Below, piece after piece: positions 1-12,840 of a stretch of 64,000 nt of DNA. Below the pieces are notes generated by a model that saw only the letters and a program-made list of their open reading frames with translations, searched no databases and was not told the DNA's origin. The DNA is from Struthio camelus. Lineage: Eukaryota > Chordata > Aves > Struthioniformes > Struthionidae. The translations under genes and the position numbers were made by a program. Position 1 is the first letter of the stretch. Every line of letters begins with the position of its first letter. Location of the stretch: assembly GCF_040807025.1 (NCBI RefSeq), contig NC_090967.1:308001-372000 (forward strand), given 5' to 3'.

Positions 1-26
1 GGACTGTGCAACACTTACTGTGATAC
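1..26 (-). other. Possible terminal MFSD12 exon at the window edge
   Basis: On the minus strand a long pyrimidine tract (mostly C) leads into an AG at 28-27, so an exon could begin at 26 and run off the left edge. It would complete the split codon left by the last certain MFSD12 exon (phase 1) and stays open to the edge. The predicted residues do not resemble the human MFSD12 tail, so this is only a candidate. Confidence 0.22.
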
Positions 27-655
27 CTACAGATGGGGGGGGGGGAAGGTTCAGTGCTTTCCCCCCACCCTAGAGTAGGGCAAGAACTGGGCACCCAGAG
101 GGCTGAGATGCAGCTGATAAGCTAGCACCCATCCTTGCCTGACAGGTCCCAGTCACAGCAAGAGGCACCCGGTTCCCATCTCCTCATGTGTGGCTACCAC
201 TAGCAACAGCTAGCATGACCTCCCTCACTACACCTCAGCCACCCACAGGGTGCAGGGCTCAGTGCAGCCATTGCACAGCTGGCAGGGGCAGATCCTGCCG
301 CCCCCCAGGAGGGCACAGCAAGCAGGCACAGCCCCCCAGCACTGGCATAGCCCAGGGCATTGCCAGCTCTGGGGCCAGGAGCAGCAAAAGCAGGAGCGTA
401 GGGAGCTGGGCCTGCCTATGTGCCTACCATGAGTGTCACCCGGCTCTCACAAGGCAGGGCTGTGAGTTTCCCTGCAGCCAGCCTTGCTCCAGCATCTCCC
501 ACTGGGATAAAGCTCCCAGGGCCTTGCTGCAGCCAGGGTGATCTGGCAAGACACTTTCCCTTTAGCCCAGGCTAGCAGAGGACTGGGGGACTCCCAGGAC
601 CCCCAACCCCACACCTGTCCCCTCCCAGTGCCCCCAGCTCCTCAGTCACACTCAC

Positions 656-3600
656 GGAAGCGGACCCGGATGGGCCAGATCATGATGCAGCACAGAGACA
701 CTGTGGCAGCCATAGCAATCCCCCCAGTGACAACCACCATCACCCAGTGGTAGAAGTTGATGCAGGCAGGACAGCAGAGCTCGGTCCTGCAGGGAGAGGA
801 TAGGAGGGCTGTGCTTGGTGGCAGAGACCGGAGCTTGGCCTAGCACTGCCCAAGCACCCTGGGGCTGCTGAAACCCTCTCACTGCCTGGTAGAACTCATA
901 AGCACTCAGCTGGGTCTGCTGCAGGCATCAGGGCTGGTTCACACATGGGCATGAGGCACAGGTTCAGAGCAAGGAGAGAGTGCAGCATCCTGGATTTTTT
1001 GATCCCCCATCCCCCAGCTGCTGGCAAAGTAGAAGCCAAGGAAGGATTTAAGACAAATTGGAGCAGGTTTCCACTGGTGTCTCTCACTAAGGGTGTAGAG
1101 GCATGCTCCAAACCAGGGCTATTTGTTGCCTTGACCCCAGCAGATCTGGCTGAAGATGTCACCAGGAGGATTCCCACTCCACAGGGATACTTACGGGCAT
1201 GGGTGCAGGTTTTGGATTGCCATCACAGCCAGTCCATTGGCCATCTTGTCTGTGAAGCTCATGGCCCCGTAGACGAACGCACCACTGTGCTGCAAGGGGA
1301 GGGAAAGCCTCATTTCCCACTGCACTGGGGCCCAGCCTGTGCCACACTCCCAGAAGGAAGTGAGAGCAAGTGCCTTGTGCCCTCTCATGGGCAGAGCCTA
1401 TATTACAGCAGAGCCCAGCAAGCAGCAGGAGCTGGGCATAAGGGATGGGGCTGCTTAGGTCCCCAACTGCTGTGTACCCCTGCAGATGTCTCCTTAGCAC
1501 CACTGTGACACCCCAGCCATGGTGCAGCCCAGCCAGACAGTGCAAACGTACCGTGTTGGTCCCAATAAGGTCAGCTGTCATGGAGAGGGATGTGACCAGG
1601 ATGGTGGCTGAGCCAGCCCCAAGCAGCATAGCTGCCGCATAGATCTCCACTCCCATCTGCCTGGTCAGGGTCACCCAGGAGGCAAAGGCCAAGATCACCA
1701 GGATGCCCACGAAGTAGGTCAGCTGCTCCACACCAGCATGGGGACAGGCAGAGGAAGAAAAAGAGAGCTCAGGCTTGGCTGGTCATGCTCTGGGCCCAGC
1801 CAATGCTCAGCAAGGCAGAAGTGAGCAGGGAGGACATTGGGGCCAACACCAGAGTCAGCCCTGGTGCAAAACACTCAGGTCCAGAGGCACCAGCCAACAT
1901 CCCCAAAACAGCAACTGCCCAAGAGAACAGGGGCGTGGTCCAGAGAGACTATTTTCCCCACCCCACAGCCCAGTACTCCAGCACCAGTACAGCAGCAGCT
2001 GTGGGTGGGCATGTCCTTCAACTTGGTTGCCAACTGTTCCCTAGGACTGGGGGGAGAGCTAGGACCATTTCCTTAACAGGTCTTGAGACAGGAGCCCCCA
2101 AATTGCAAGAGCCCTGCAGTGACCCAGGCTGCTTTATGGTTTTGGCTGTAGCCTGAGCTGGGTCCTAGGGGGAGCTGTAGGTAGGGTCCCCATGTAGGGC
2201 ACAGAGACAGCCCCAGATGGTGGGAGGAGAGAGGGGGCCTTCCCAGAAGGAGATGCATTGGAGGGGTAGCCCTTGTCCTGTCTCCTGCAGGAGACCCACA
2301 CATCCCACATAGCCAGGGTGGTACCAGCCAAGCCCTCCTGTCTCTTGTGGGCATCTCTGTCCTCTTCCAGACCTGCCAGGGCCAAGCAGCACAGACCAAC
2401 TGTAGGCCAGCATTGCTTTCCCTGACCTCAGCACACTTGGAGGGGTGCAGGATAGTCCATGCTCCCTCACCCAGCTCACCACCTGCATGGCCTCAGTGCC
2501 CTGTGGGACCACACTGTGGCAGGAGGCTGCTTGGCAGCCAGGGCAGAAAGTTATGTGCAGGGTCCCTGCTCTGCAGTCAGGTTCAGGTGTGCTGAGCACT
2601 CTGCTCCCAGGACACTTGTGGGTTCAAGATCTGGCCTTTCTTCTCTACCCCTGCTGCTCAGGAGCAGATGGTTGTACCCTGCCCCTCCAGGACTCACATT
2701 TCGGCCTATCCACTTATTCACAGGCTTCATGAGGAAGGAGGAGAGGAAGCCACTGACGTACATCATCAAGGGGATGGTGGCAATGTATTTCTGGGAGAGA
2801 CAAGGACATGGAGAAAATTAGCTCCAGGCCCTTGGCACAAGATCCCTGCCCAACTGACTTGGGCACATGGGCAGGAACCTGCCCTGTGCCCACCTTGGGT
2901 AGCAGCAGCGAGTTAGTCAGGTACATGGCAATGTAGGTCTGGGACAGATTGACGATGAGCCGAGTGGCCATGTAGAGCACTGCCACCTGCAAAGAGAGAT
3001 GGCAAAGACATGGCAGTGCTGCTCAGCTTGTGCAAACTGGAGATGGAAGAGGCTGACACCTCCTGTGCCCAACCCTGCCACGGCACATAGGCTGCTGCCT
3101 CTGAGACAGGGACAGGCCACCTGACACGGTAGGTGGGTGCCCGGTACAGCCCCATCTTCACCCCTACTAGGGAAGACATCCCTGGGCCAGAGGATGCCCC
3201 AGCCCAGGCCCAGCATTCAGGCAGGACAGCGTCCCAGGACAGGCACTGCTCAAAGTTAGACACCAGGTGGCTGTGTCCCTGTCCCCACTGTACCTGGTAG
3301 AAAGCAGGCTCCAGCAGCCAATGTTTCCAGAGCAGCAGTGGACGTGGGGGGCTCGCAGGATCCTTGTGCAGCAGGGGTGTGCTCTCCTCAGGCTGGGGCA
3401 GCACACCCAGCGGGTATGGCTTCTCTTTGGTGCCCAGGTGGAAGATGAGGGAGAACACGGCCCCCAGGCCCATCACAATGAGGGACAGGTTCTGGTGAGG
3501 TAGAGGGGGTAAGCATAGCAAAGGATGCCCCTCCCCTGCCCACCACCTTACCCCCCTCCCCGAGTTTGGGGGGGGCAAAAAAGGGTTCCTAAAAACCCAG

Positions 3601-6600
3601 GGACAGCTTGATGCTGCCCCTGTCCAATGCAACAGGTGAGATCTCAGAGCACCTGCATTTCAAATTCCCTGCTACCCCCTGAATTTAGCCCTGTCCTGCC
3701 CAGGGAAGAAGGGATCCCAGGGAGTGAGTCCTACCACTCACCCGAAATACAGGGACATCCTGGATGCCCAGGTGCTCCATGCGCTCAGGCTGCTCCACCT
3801 GCAGGTTCAGCAGAAGCCAGGCTAGGCCATACACAGTGATATTGGCCATGACAGTGAAGGCGTACCTGGGGGAGTTAGCATGTCAGGGTGATGCAGAGGG
3901 ATGGGCATAGCACACACCCCAAACAAAGGCTAGCTCCAGGCAAGGTACAGCCAGCTTTGCGCTGCATGGCACTGCACCTCCCAGGGCACACAGTGATTGG
4001 CCAGCCCTGGCCATGCATTTGTCATACTGAAGTGCCTCCCAGCATCCTCCATCCAAGCCTTGAGGCAAGACTGCAAAGAAACCAAGCTTCCTTAGGGTCA
4101 GTCTGTCCATCCCCAGTCACAGCCCATCTCTGCCCTAAGATTGCCCCAGCCTGCACACTGCTCATCAAGACCTGGAACCCCCCAAGCAGAGCCCAGCTGT
4201 GCCCTTGCCTCAGGGTTATTCTAGCACCAGCCCCATATCCTTCCTGCACGGTGTGAGCTGTTGTACCCACTCACCCTGCCGGAAGGGCAATTTCCTCCCA
4301 CCAAGGTAGATAACCAGGCCCTGCTCTGTCTGATAAACACTCCTCCCCACAGCCCGATCCCGCCAGATAAGCGGCACAGAGCCAGACTCTGCCACAGAGC
4401 TGCACACAGCTGCCCAGCCTGTCCCCAGGGGCCATTCCCATGGATGGGACAACAAGCACAGGGCAGCACCTCAGCCCAGCTCTCCTTGAGGGGTCCAGGA
4501 GGTGTTTTCTCCTCAGTGAGTATCACTCTCCAGTCCCAAAGGAGAAGTGCTAGGTGGGCACTGCTTTTGCCCTGCTCATGGGCCAGGTACAGCCACCAGC
4601 ATGGTACAACCTGGAACAAAGTTCATGCCTGGATGCACCCTCCAGGGCTGGGCAGAGGGTTCAACACCCTTCTCGGCCTCTTCCCCAGCAGGATCTCCTA
4701 GGACATCCCTACAGCCAGGGTAGGAAGGGAGCTGTCAGCCCCGATTCTCCCACCAGCACCTCATTACAAACCTCATCTGGTTTCATGAGAAGGGTTTCAG
4801 ACCTGGGTCTGGGTCACAGCACTGGGTAAGGGTCACATTCAACGCAGCATGCTAATGACTGTCACCAGCATCATTGGCACTTGGACCTTCTTGCCTGGTA
4901 CCAAGGGGTTTGGGCCTTGGACCCACAAGATCAACATCCTGCAGGATACCCACGTGGTGCAGCCATTGTCCAGCTATGCCCAGGGCTCAGTCACAGCCAG
5001 GGCAGGGAGACACTCAGACCTGTGGCACCCAGGAGCTCTCTGCAAACAAAGGGACCTGGAGCAAGCAGGGCCACTCCTCCCAGCTCAGGGAGGCCCCAGG
5101 CCTGGCCACACTCACCTGAAGGCTGTGAGCTCCACCTTCTCATGGTCATTAGTCACCAGCTCAGGGATGAGGGACAAGTGGGAGATCTGTGTAGCCGCCC
5201 AGCCAAACTGGAAGATGATGATGAAGGGGAGGTAGTAGATGAAGGCTGCCCACTGCGGAGTGTTCTCCTTACAACCCAGGCAGGGGTTAAAGATGAAAGG
5301 GAAGGACAGGAGGACACAAGTGGTACCTAGAAGGGGAGAGACAAGTAGTGAGAAGCTGTAAGCCCCATATCCCTGGGATCCCAAAGGCCACAGCTGGCTC
5401 ACGCACCCCACAAGTCCCATCCTGAGATCAGAGAGTGGCAGACACAGCCAGCCCTCTGCTAAGACAGCTTCTACCCCCAAGAGCTGGGGAGGAAGGTTGG
5501 CCGCTTCCTCAGGCCAGGTAAACCATAGGGAACCCCAGTGCTCCCATCACCTTGCCTCATCCTACACAGGATGAGGCCTTTCCCTTTAGCATCCAGCAGC
5601 TAGAGAGACAAGCTGAAGCTTGTCAGTGACCCTTCCCCAGTCAAGAACACCCAAAAATACAAAAACACCTTGCACCTACCCCATCCACCTCTCAAACTGT
5701 CAGGGGACAGACCCTCCCTCCCCCATTGGGTCCAGGGACTCCCCAGTGCACCACAATCAAGGGCTTCTCCCCCCCTCTCTGGGCCTGCAGATAATCAGCC
5801 CCAAGGACACACACCTCCCTTCTGCCTGCCTGCAGGCGATAAGGCCTCCAGCAGACCAGGACAGCTCTGGGCTATCCTGCAAGCACAGGGCTCCATTTGC
5901 CTCCTCGTCCCTTCTCCTGTAGGGCTGGTGGAGGCAGCGTGACTCCCTCCATGCTTGCAGAAGTTGCCACCAGAACCATGGCCTGTGACCCATTCCCCCC
6001 TCCCCCCAGCAGCTTGGCCTTCATCCCAGCACAGTGGGGGACAGGAACAGATCTGCTCCTGCTTGCAGGTCCCAGGCCAGCATCCGATGCTGCTCCACCA
6101 TGCTGGGCTTTAGTAACAACGGGAAGTTCCCAGCTGAGTCAGTGAAACCAAACTCAGCTGCTTCTTCCATCACAGCATGACAGCATCCCCTTCGCACAGG
6201 ATGGGGACACCTGTGTGGAGCAGGCAGGAACATGCTTGCTACTCCCTCCCCTTTCTCAAGGTTATGCATCAAATCCATTGAGACGCTTCACCGCTCTCAA
6301 GGCCCAGGAGCTGAAGCAGAGATGGCTGTGTGCCCTGGACATTGCTGTACTGTGCTCCCCCGCTCTGCCAAGGTTTGTGGCATCTACCAGGCAGTAAAAC
6401 AGAGCCACAGGAACCAGTTCCCACGGCCAAGGGGGAACATGCAGCCACTTTGTGAGGTCCCCTGAAGTCCCCTCTCCGCTGAAGGTTGCGTGATCCTCCT
6501 TCTCATGAAGGATTTCCCCCTTCACCACCCCAAGTGGCAAATTCCTCCCCATCACTTCTACCCAAGGAAGAAGCTGGGGAAGCACATGACCTCCCCCAGC

Positions 6601-9600
6601 TGCTGTGGGGCCAGGACAGAGCAGCCTACTCTGCTCCAGAAGGATGCTGGGCCCAGCTGCCCCCAGGGTATTACCAGGATGGCTCTACTCCTGCCTCAGG
6701 CCAGCAAGGGCAGCCAGCGATCCCAGCTGTGCTCAGACACTGACTCTGGTCCCAGCAAGGCCCTGGATGCTGCCCTGTGCCAGCTCACATCCATTTCTGG
6801 ATGCTCCCTGGAGGACAGGGCACTTGGACGCACATCAGTGTTTCTGCCCCAGGTGAGCCAAGCTGGGCAGCTATCCTCCAGGGACAAGAAGGGTCCAAGA
6901 AGGTCTGAAGCCTCAGATCAGAATTCATACATCTGTTCCATGTTAAAGGGCTCATGCTGATTTTAAACTGGGCCCAGTTTGGAGGATCAGCTAAGCTCTA
7001 CCTCCTCCCAGTCTGAGGGCTCCACAGAATCCCCCAAGGGCTGTGAAGGACTTGCCCATGTCCCCTGAGAGCAGTGGGGCAGGAGCTGTGGTTCCTGAGC
7101 CTGGAGCTGCTGCAACCTCCATATCTGCCCTTGCAGTCCCAGCATTCACACATGAGCCAAGAGTCATTGCTAACACACACACACACACACACAGGAGGTT
7201 CGCATCAGTTCTTCCTCCCTCCCAGCCCCTTGCAACCCCAGGAACAGGGCAGCCAGGCCCACATCACCCTTTCTTGCCTGGCTCACAGGCATTACCTGCA
7301 GGAGGCAACTCTGCCATTCCTCCCCATGAAGTCTTCATACATGTGGCTTCCTGCTCTGCCATGATGAGTGGTTGGGGCGGGGGGGCAGGAAGGGACTCTG
7401 CTACAGGGGCATTCTCCATACAGGCGACCCTTACAGAGCTGGGCTCCTCCAGGCATGGGGCTGTAAGCTGCCAGCTGCATCAGAGCCTCAGCCCAGCTCT
7501 GCTGCAGCCTAGCGTTTGCACGTCCCTAGGGTCTGCCCAAACTAATGCAGCTTCACAGTGAACCAGAAGGGTAATGTGGGGCATCTGCTTTCCCTGGCAG
7601 AGCCAGAGGTCTAAGTCCTTGGCTGGCAGGAAGCAGCTGCCAAGGGCCCAGTTCTCTCTTTCCACTCAAGGCTTGCAGGACTAGAGTTCCTGAATTTCAA
7701 ACACAGCCCCTGAGAGCAGCGGAAGTCACTACCTCCCCTCCTGCTCTCTACTTCACTACTCATCCACCATAGCAGAGGCCCAGGAGAGCCCCCAGGCCAC
7801 TAAACCAACTACCAGGGCAAAGTCAACCTCCTATAAGGTGATACCAAAATCCTGCACAGGACTCCTGGAGCACCCCAGAAGACATCCCTGCCTGTCCCTG
7901 CCCCACCACATCACACCCCAAGGGCAAGTGGCAGAGGTCCAAGCTCTCCTCTTACAGTATTGCATACCTGAAGCAACCAAGCCTTCCAGGGAAGGGTCAT
8001 TGGAGCATCAGGCTGCAAGTGGGTGAGCACATCACAGATGCTGCAGGCAGGAGTTTCGGACAGCACAGCCAGACTTGTTCAGCTACACAACTCACATGGG
8101 GCTCAAAAAAACGTTTATTATTCCCACCCTGTGTTCACAGATCCACCCCAAAAGCCTGAGACCAAGCCAGCTTGTGGGGTGAGGTGCTCAAGACAAATGT
8201 CCCACGGCAGGCCGTGGCATCTCCAGCACACCAGTACCCAGCAGCTCTGCAGTCAGCCAGACCATCACTGTGGAGGGAAGATGCTGTTGATAGCAACTCG
8301 CGGTAACTCCTCTGAGGCTGTGGTTTCACAACATTTCCTCCGATCTGAGCATGGGTTGCTGCCAGATGGGCCACTCTGCTCCCACGCAGAGGATTTAGCC
8401 ACAGTGTGACCAAGCAGAGAGAGCAGGACTGGCAGAGCTAGCTCAGACCAATGGTTTACTGGTCCCACTCCCCGCGTGGACACACCGCGGTCAGACAAAG
8501 GAGACAGTGGGGTAACACCCACTTTCCACAAACAGCCCACAACTTGGCCAGGGAACCGCAGCCTTCAGAGCTCGACTGTCTCCACAGCCTCCATCCCACC
8601 CCCTGAAGCGGGGCAGGACTAGAGGGCCAGAGCAGAGCTCATAGCACTAGGATCTCGGGCCACTGGTCAGTCCCTTCTGCAGCAGGGAGCTGAGTGAACC
8701 AGGGGCTGCCTCAATCTCATTTCAAGAAGTGATTCAGGACTTCCCCTTTCATTCACACTAGAGAGCACCCAGCTGGACCAGCCCACAGCTTGTGCTGGGA
8801 AAGCGGGTACAGCTTCAGCCACTTCCCTAAATCTAGGGCAAAGATCTAGCACTGCAGCTGGGGGTGAAGTTGTCTCCCCTTAACACCCAAAAGGGCACCT
8901 TCCCTGACTCACTCAAAGCTTAAAAGCCCAAATGAAGCAAAATGCTGAGGAATCAGCTGCCTTATCAGACCTTGACTATAGTTCGGTTACATGAAGTGGT
9001 TAGCCGAGATAAATTCTGTATCAAGATAACAGCATCCACAATACAAATGTCCTCGTCCCCTTCCAAAGAAGTCGGCACTCTAGCATTACTGTACCATTGC
9101 CAGGAGGAAGCATCAAAGGTCCTTATCTCTAACTGTAGATAGATGTTTCTTCACACTAACTGACCCATCCCCTGCTTGAGACATCATCAGGTCAGCCCTG
9201 CCAGGAAGACTAGGACAGGGCAGACCCCTGGTCCTTGCCACAGCTCCAAGGACCCTTTCTCCAGGTCACTGTCCCCTCAGGAACAAACCATGACACCAAG
9301 CAGGACAGATACAGGAGTCCCCACCAGCCTCAGCATTTCATTGCCTTTTGACTCCACAACACAGTTTGAGCCAAGTGCCTGCTAATAATTCATACAGACC
9401 TGGTGCCTCTTCACACCCCCACGGGGCCCTTACTCAGCCTGGCTATCTTACCCCGACCACGTGCCAGGAAGGTTACAGGGCAGAGCTGGCACTGCCCACG
9501 CTGGGGTCAGGCAGCGCTGCCTATGCTTGCTGCAGAGACCCAGCAACACTGCTGCTGCGAGGAAACAACCTTGCAAACGCAGCGCTTGGGGAGTAAAGAC

Positions 9601-10874
9601 CCACTGCAGCGAGCACCACGGAGCCACCTAACCCGCTCGGTCTCCGTGCGCCAGGAGCAGTCCCCAGCACGTGAAGGGCCCTGTGCCCAGCGATGCAGAG
9701 CAAGGTCACCCACAGAGACAGCTGCCAGCTGCTGTGGCAGGAGTTACCCAGCCACAGGCAAGTCCTGGGTAAATCCCCAGGCTCCCAGGAAAGCCCACAC
9801 CTAACTCTAGGTCTTGTTTCCACTATAACTAAACATCCACCTCTTGCCCCTAACCTGATGCCACTCCTAATGTGTCACAGCAGGGTGATGCAGGGACACC
9901 CTGCAGCCCTACACCACTGCACAGGGAAGTCAAGGGACCACAAGCCCACCACTAACTGCCGGGCACAGGGCTGGGACCACCTGGGCAGCCCACACTGCCG
10001 GCACAGCCAGCCCTGGCCCCCGACAGCACACAGGCAGGACACGGATGTTGGACTTCCCCCTTCCCCTCCAGCCCAGGCTGCTGCTGCCCAGGGGTCCCAG
10101 CACACCTCCTTCCACCCCACTAATCCCCAGGGCAGTCCCCTCAGCACAGGTCACCCCAGGCCCCACCTCACCACCCCAGGGGCAGTCAACCCCCAAACAG
10201 GGCATCCTAGAAAGGCACCCCCAGGGCTGCCCCCTTCCCAGAGGGCACCCCAGGACCACCCTCCTGCACCCTGGGCACCTCAGCCCCAGCCCTGATGACC
10301 CTCCAGGGCTGTCCCTCCCTATGCAGGACACCCCAGGCCTACCTCATCACTGGGGGCAGCCCCCACCCACAGGGGGACACCCCACAAAGCCAGCCCCCCC
10401 ACCCACAGGGGGGACACCCCACAAAGCCAGCCCCCCAGCAGCTCACCCCCGCACAGGGCACCCCCAGGGGCACCTACCCGGGCACCTCCACCCCAACCCC
10501 ACTGCCCCCCCGGGCACCCCACAAGGCCCCACGGCAAGCGGAGCACCCGGCTGCCACCGCCACTGCCTACCGACGAGGTGCCAGGACTTCCTGCGCCCGT
10601 AGCGCCCGCAGCCGGCCGAGCGGTCGGCCTCGTAGCCGAGCAGCGGCGTGCAGAGCCCGTCGGCCACCTGCCCGGCCAGCAGCAGCCCGCCGGCCAGCCC
10701 GTGGCTGTAGCCCAGCACGGCGTGCAGGTAGAGCAGCAGGTAGGTGAACCACAGCGAGGCGCACAGGTCGTTGAGGAAGTGCCCGGCGGCGAAGCTCAGC
10801 CGCGCCCGCAGCGGTAGAGGCAGCGCTGCCGGGCCGCCGCCGCCAGCCGGGCCCCTCGGCCGCGGCTCCGCCAT
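656..10874 (-). CDS. MFSD12: MFSD12, lysosomal/melanosomal cysteine transporter (major facilitator family)
   Basis: Coding exons, 5' to 3' on the minus strand: 10874-10571, 5326-5116, 3865-3742, 3491-3294, 2986-2894, 2790-2698, 1722-1552, 1289-1195 and 786-656. All have GT/AG sites with consistent phase and give about 473 codons before a split codon; human MFSD12 has 480. The protein is a multi-pass MFS transporter. Exon 1 holds the first helix ([20 protein letters not shown]) and a DRxxxxGRYGRRK loop like MFS motif A. Exon 2 carries the conserved [21 protein letters not shown] cytosolic-loop ESTPLL (about residues 249-254) fits an acidic dileucine lysosomal sorting signal. The family is known to be needed for cysteine import into lysosomes and melanosomes and affects pigmentation. 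The C-terminus is unresolved: at 655 there is a GTGAGT donor, while read-through would stop at TGA 644-642. The start ATG lies in a CpG island and matches the human N-terminus in position. Confidence 0.95.
5327..10570 (-). other. MFSD12 intron 1
   Basis: This 5.2-kb intron shows no convincing coding exon. It contains a short (AC)n microsatellite at about 7173-7193, two CACGTG E-boxes at 9458-9463 and 9668-9673, and a C-rich stretch with CACCCCAGG-like motifs at about 10050-10450 next to exon 1. No transposon was recognised. Confidence 0.7.
10365..10436. repeat. 36-bp tandem duplication in MFSD12 intron 1
   Basis: A unit starting ACCCACAGGGGGACACCCCA occurs at 10365 and again at 10401, almost identical (one extra G in the second copy). 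It sits about 135 bp downstream of the exon 1 donor in transcript orientation. Confidence 0.85.
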
Positions 10875-11640
10875 GCCGGGCCGCCCGCGCCGCCCCGCCC
10901 GCGCCGCTTATAGCCGCGCCGCCGCCGCCCCGGGGCCGGGCCCGCGCCAATAGCACCGCCCGGCCCGGCCCGGCTCCCGGCCCCCCCTCCGGGCCGCCGG
11001 GGACGGCCTGGCCCAGCCCAGCCCCGGCCCGGCTCCCGGCTCCCGGCCCCCCCTCCGGGCCGCCGGGGACGGCCTGGCCCAGCCCCGGCCCGGCCCGGCC
11101 CGGCCCCCCCGCTGCTACCGCCGGTGCCGCCCGCGGCGCCGGGCCTGGCTCAGCTGCCTGGTCACCCCAGCGCCGCCGCCCCCGGTGCCACCGGGGCGGC
11201 CTGGCCCCGCGCCTGGTGCCTGGCCTGGGCGAAGCCACCTCCCGGCCGGCTCCGTCGCCGGTACCAGGGCAGCCCGCGTGGCCTGGCTTGGCCCAGGATG
11301 GCGCTGCTGGTCCCACCCGGTACTGCCCACCTGGGTCCAGCCCCGGCACCGGGCTGCGCTGCCCTGCGCCCTCGGTAGCCCCCAGCGCTGGGGTGCCTCA
11401 GCCCCTCGCCCTGGCGCTGCCTGCTCCCTGCCCGCCTCGGTTTCCCTCGCGCGCAGCCCCAGCGTGCCATCCCTGCAGAGCCCCTGCGCGGGCACCCGCG
11501 GCTCCTCCCGGCTCGCCAGGCCCTGCACCCTGGGCCCAGTCTGCTGCCGGGTGCGCTGCGGCTGCCCAGGAGGGCTGCTCTGGGCTGTGGGTGTTGGGAA
11601 CACCTCTCCGCTGCGTCACCCTCTCCACGTGCTCTGGGCT
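10875..11640 (-). promoter_or_regulatory. MFSD12: CpG-island promoter of MFSD12
   Basis: A very GC- and CpG-rich island spans exon 1 and the upstream flank (about 10440-11640). A CCAAT box on the plus strand at 10947-10951 (ATTGG on the transcribed strand) lies about 75 bp upstream of the MFSD12 ATG, the usual place for NF-Y near a TSS. There is no TATA box, as expected for a housekeeping-type island. A 66-bp tandem duplication lies inside it. Confidence 0.75.
10966..11090. repeat. 66-bp tandem duplication in the MFSD12 CpG island
   Basis: The block running from CCGGCTCCCGGCCCC through GGGGACGGCCTGGCCCAG appears twice with an offset of 66 bp, nearly identical. It is followed by CGGCC pentamer runs to about 11107. 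Confidence 0.85.
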
Positions 11641-11644
11641 CCAG

Positions 11645-12840
11645 CGACCAACCTGGTAGCCTCCTTCTATGATGGACTGGCTGGCTGGGTAGATGAGGGG
11701 AGAGCAGTGGATGTTGTCTACCTGAACTTCAGCAAGGCTTTTGACACTGTCTCCTATAACATCCTCATAGGTGAGCTCAGGAAATGCGGGCTAGATCCAT
11801 GCACAGTGGGATGGATTGAGAACCGACTGAACAGCAGAGCTCAGAGGGTTGTGATCAGTGGCACAAAGTCTAGTTGGAGGCCTGTAGCTAGTGGTGTCAC
11901 CCGGGATCAGTACTGGGGCTGGTATTGTTCAATGTATTCATCCATGACCTGGAGGAAGGGACAGAGTGCACCCTCAGCAAGTTTGCTGATGATCCAAAAC
12001 TGGGAGGCGTGGCTGATACACCAGAGGGCTGTGTTCAGAGGGCCCTCCACAGGCTGGAGAGATGGGCAGAGAGGAGCCTCCTCAACTTCAACAAAGGGCA
12101 AGTGCAGGGTCCTGCACCTAGGGAGGAGTAACCCCATGCACCAGTACAGGCTGGGGGCTGCCCTGCTGGAAAGCAGCTCTGCAGAGAAGGACCTGGGTCC
12201 TTCAAGTTGACCATGAGGCAGCAGTGTGCTCTTGTGGCCAAGAAGGCCAATGGTATCCTGGGGTGCCTTAGGCAGAGTGTTGCCAGCAGGTGGAGGGAGG
12301 TGATCCTGCCCCTCTCCTCAGCCCTGGGGAGGCCGCACCTGGAGTCCTGTGTCCAGTGCTGGGCTCCCCAGTACAAGAGAGACATGGCACCCCTGGAGTA
12401 AGGCCAGTGAAGGGCTACTAAGGTGATGAAGGGACTGGAGCATCTCTCCTATGAAGAAAGGCTGAGGGAACTGGGACTTTTCAGCCTGGAGAAGAGAAGA
12501 CTAAGGGGGGATCTGATCAATGTGTACAAGTATCTGAAGGGAGGGTGTCAAGAGGATGGACAGGGCCAGACTCAGTGGTGCCCAGTGATAGGACAAGAGG
12601 TAACGGGAACAAACTGAAACACAGGAAGTTCTATCTGAATACAAGGAAAAACTTTACTGTGAGGGTGACTGAGCACTGGCACAGGTTGCCCAGAGAGGCT
12701 GTGGAGTTTCCTTCCTTGGAGATATTCAAAAACCACAATCCTGGGAAATATGCTCTAGAGGACCCTGCTTGATCAGGGGGGTTGGACTAGATGATCTTCA
12801 GAGGTCCCTTCCAACCTCAACCATTCTGTGATTCTGTGTG
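11645..12840 (+). mobile_element. CR1 LINE, 5'-truncated, plus orientation
   Basis: About 1.2 kb of CR1 starts inside the reverse transcriptase and continues to the 3' end. Visible protein pieces include VDVVYLNFSKAFDTV, the catalytic FADD motif (near 11985-11996, in another frame) and [20 protein letters not shown]. The 3' end has the classic GGTTGGACTAGATGATCTTC segment and closes with ATTCTGTG repeats at about 12823-12840. The frame is broken several times and the 5' half is missing, so it is a dead copy. It lies about 770 bp upstream of the MFSD12 start, transcribed away from that gene. No target-site duplication is seen, as usual for CR1. Confidence 0.95.

Noticed and set aside
7173-7193. 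Short (AC)n run in MFSD12 intron 1
   Set aside because: Ordinary microsatellite with about ten units; nothing unusual.
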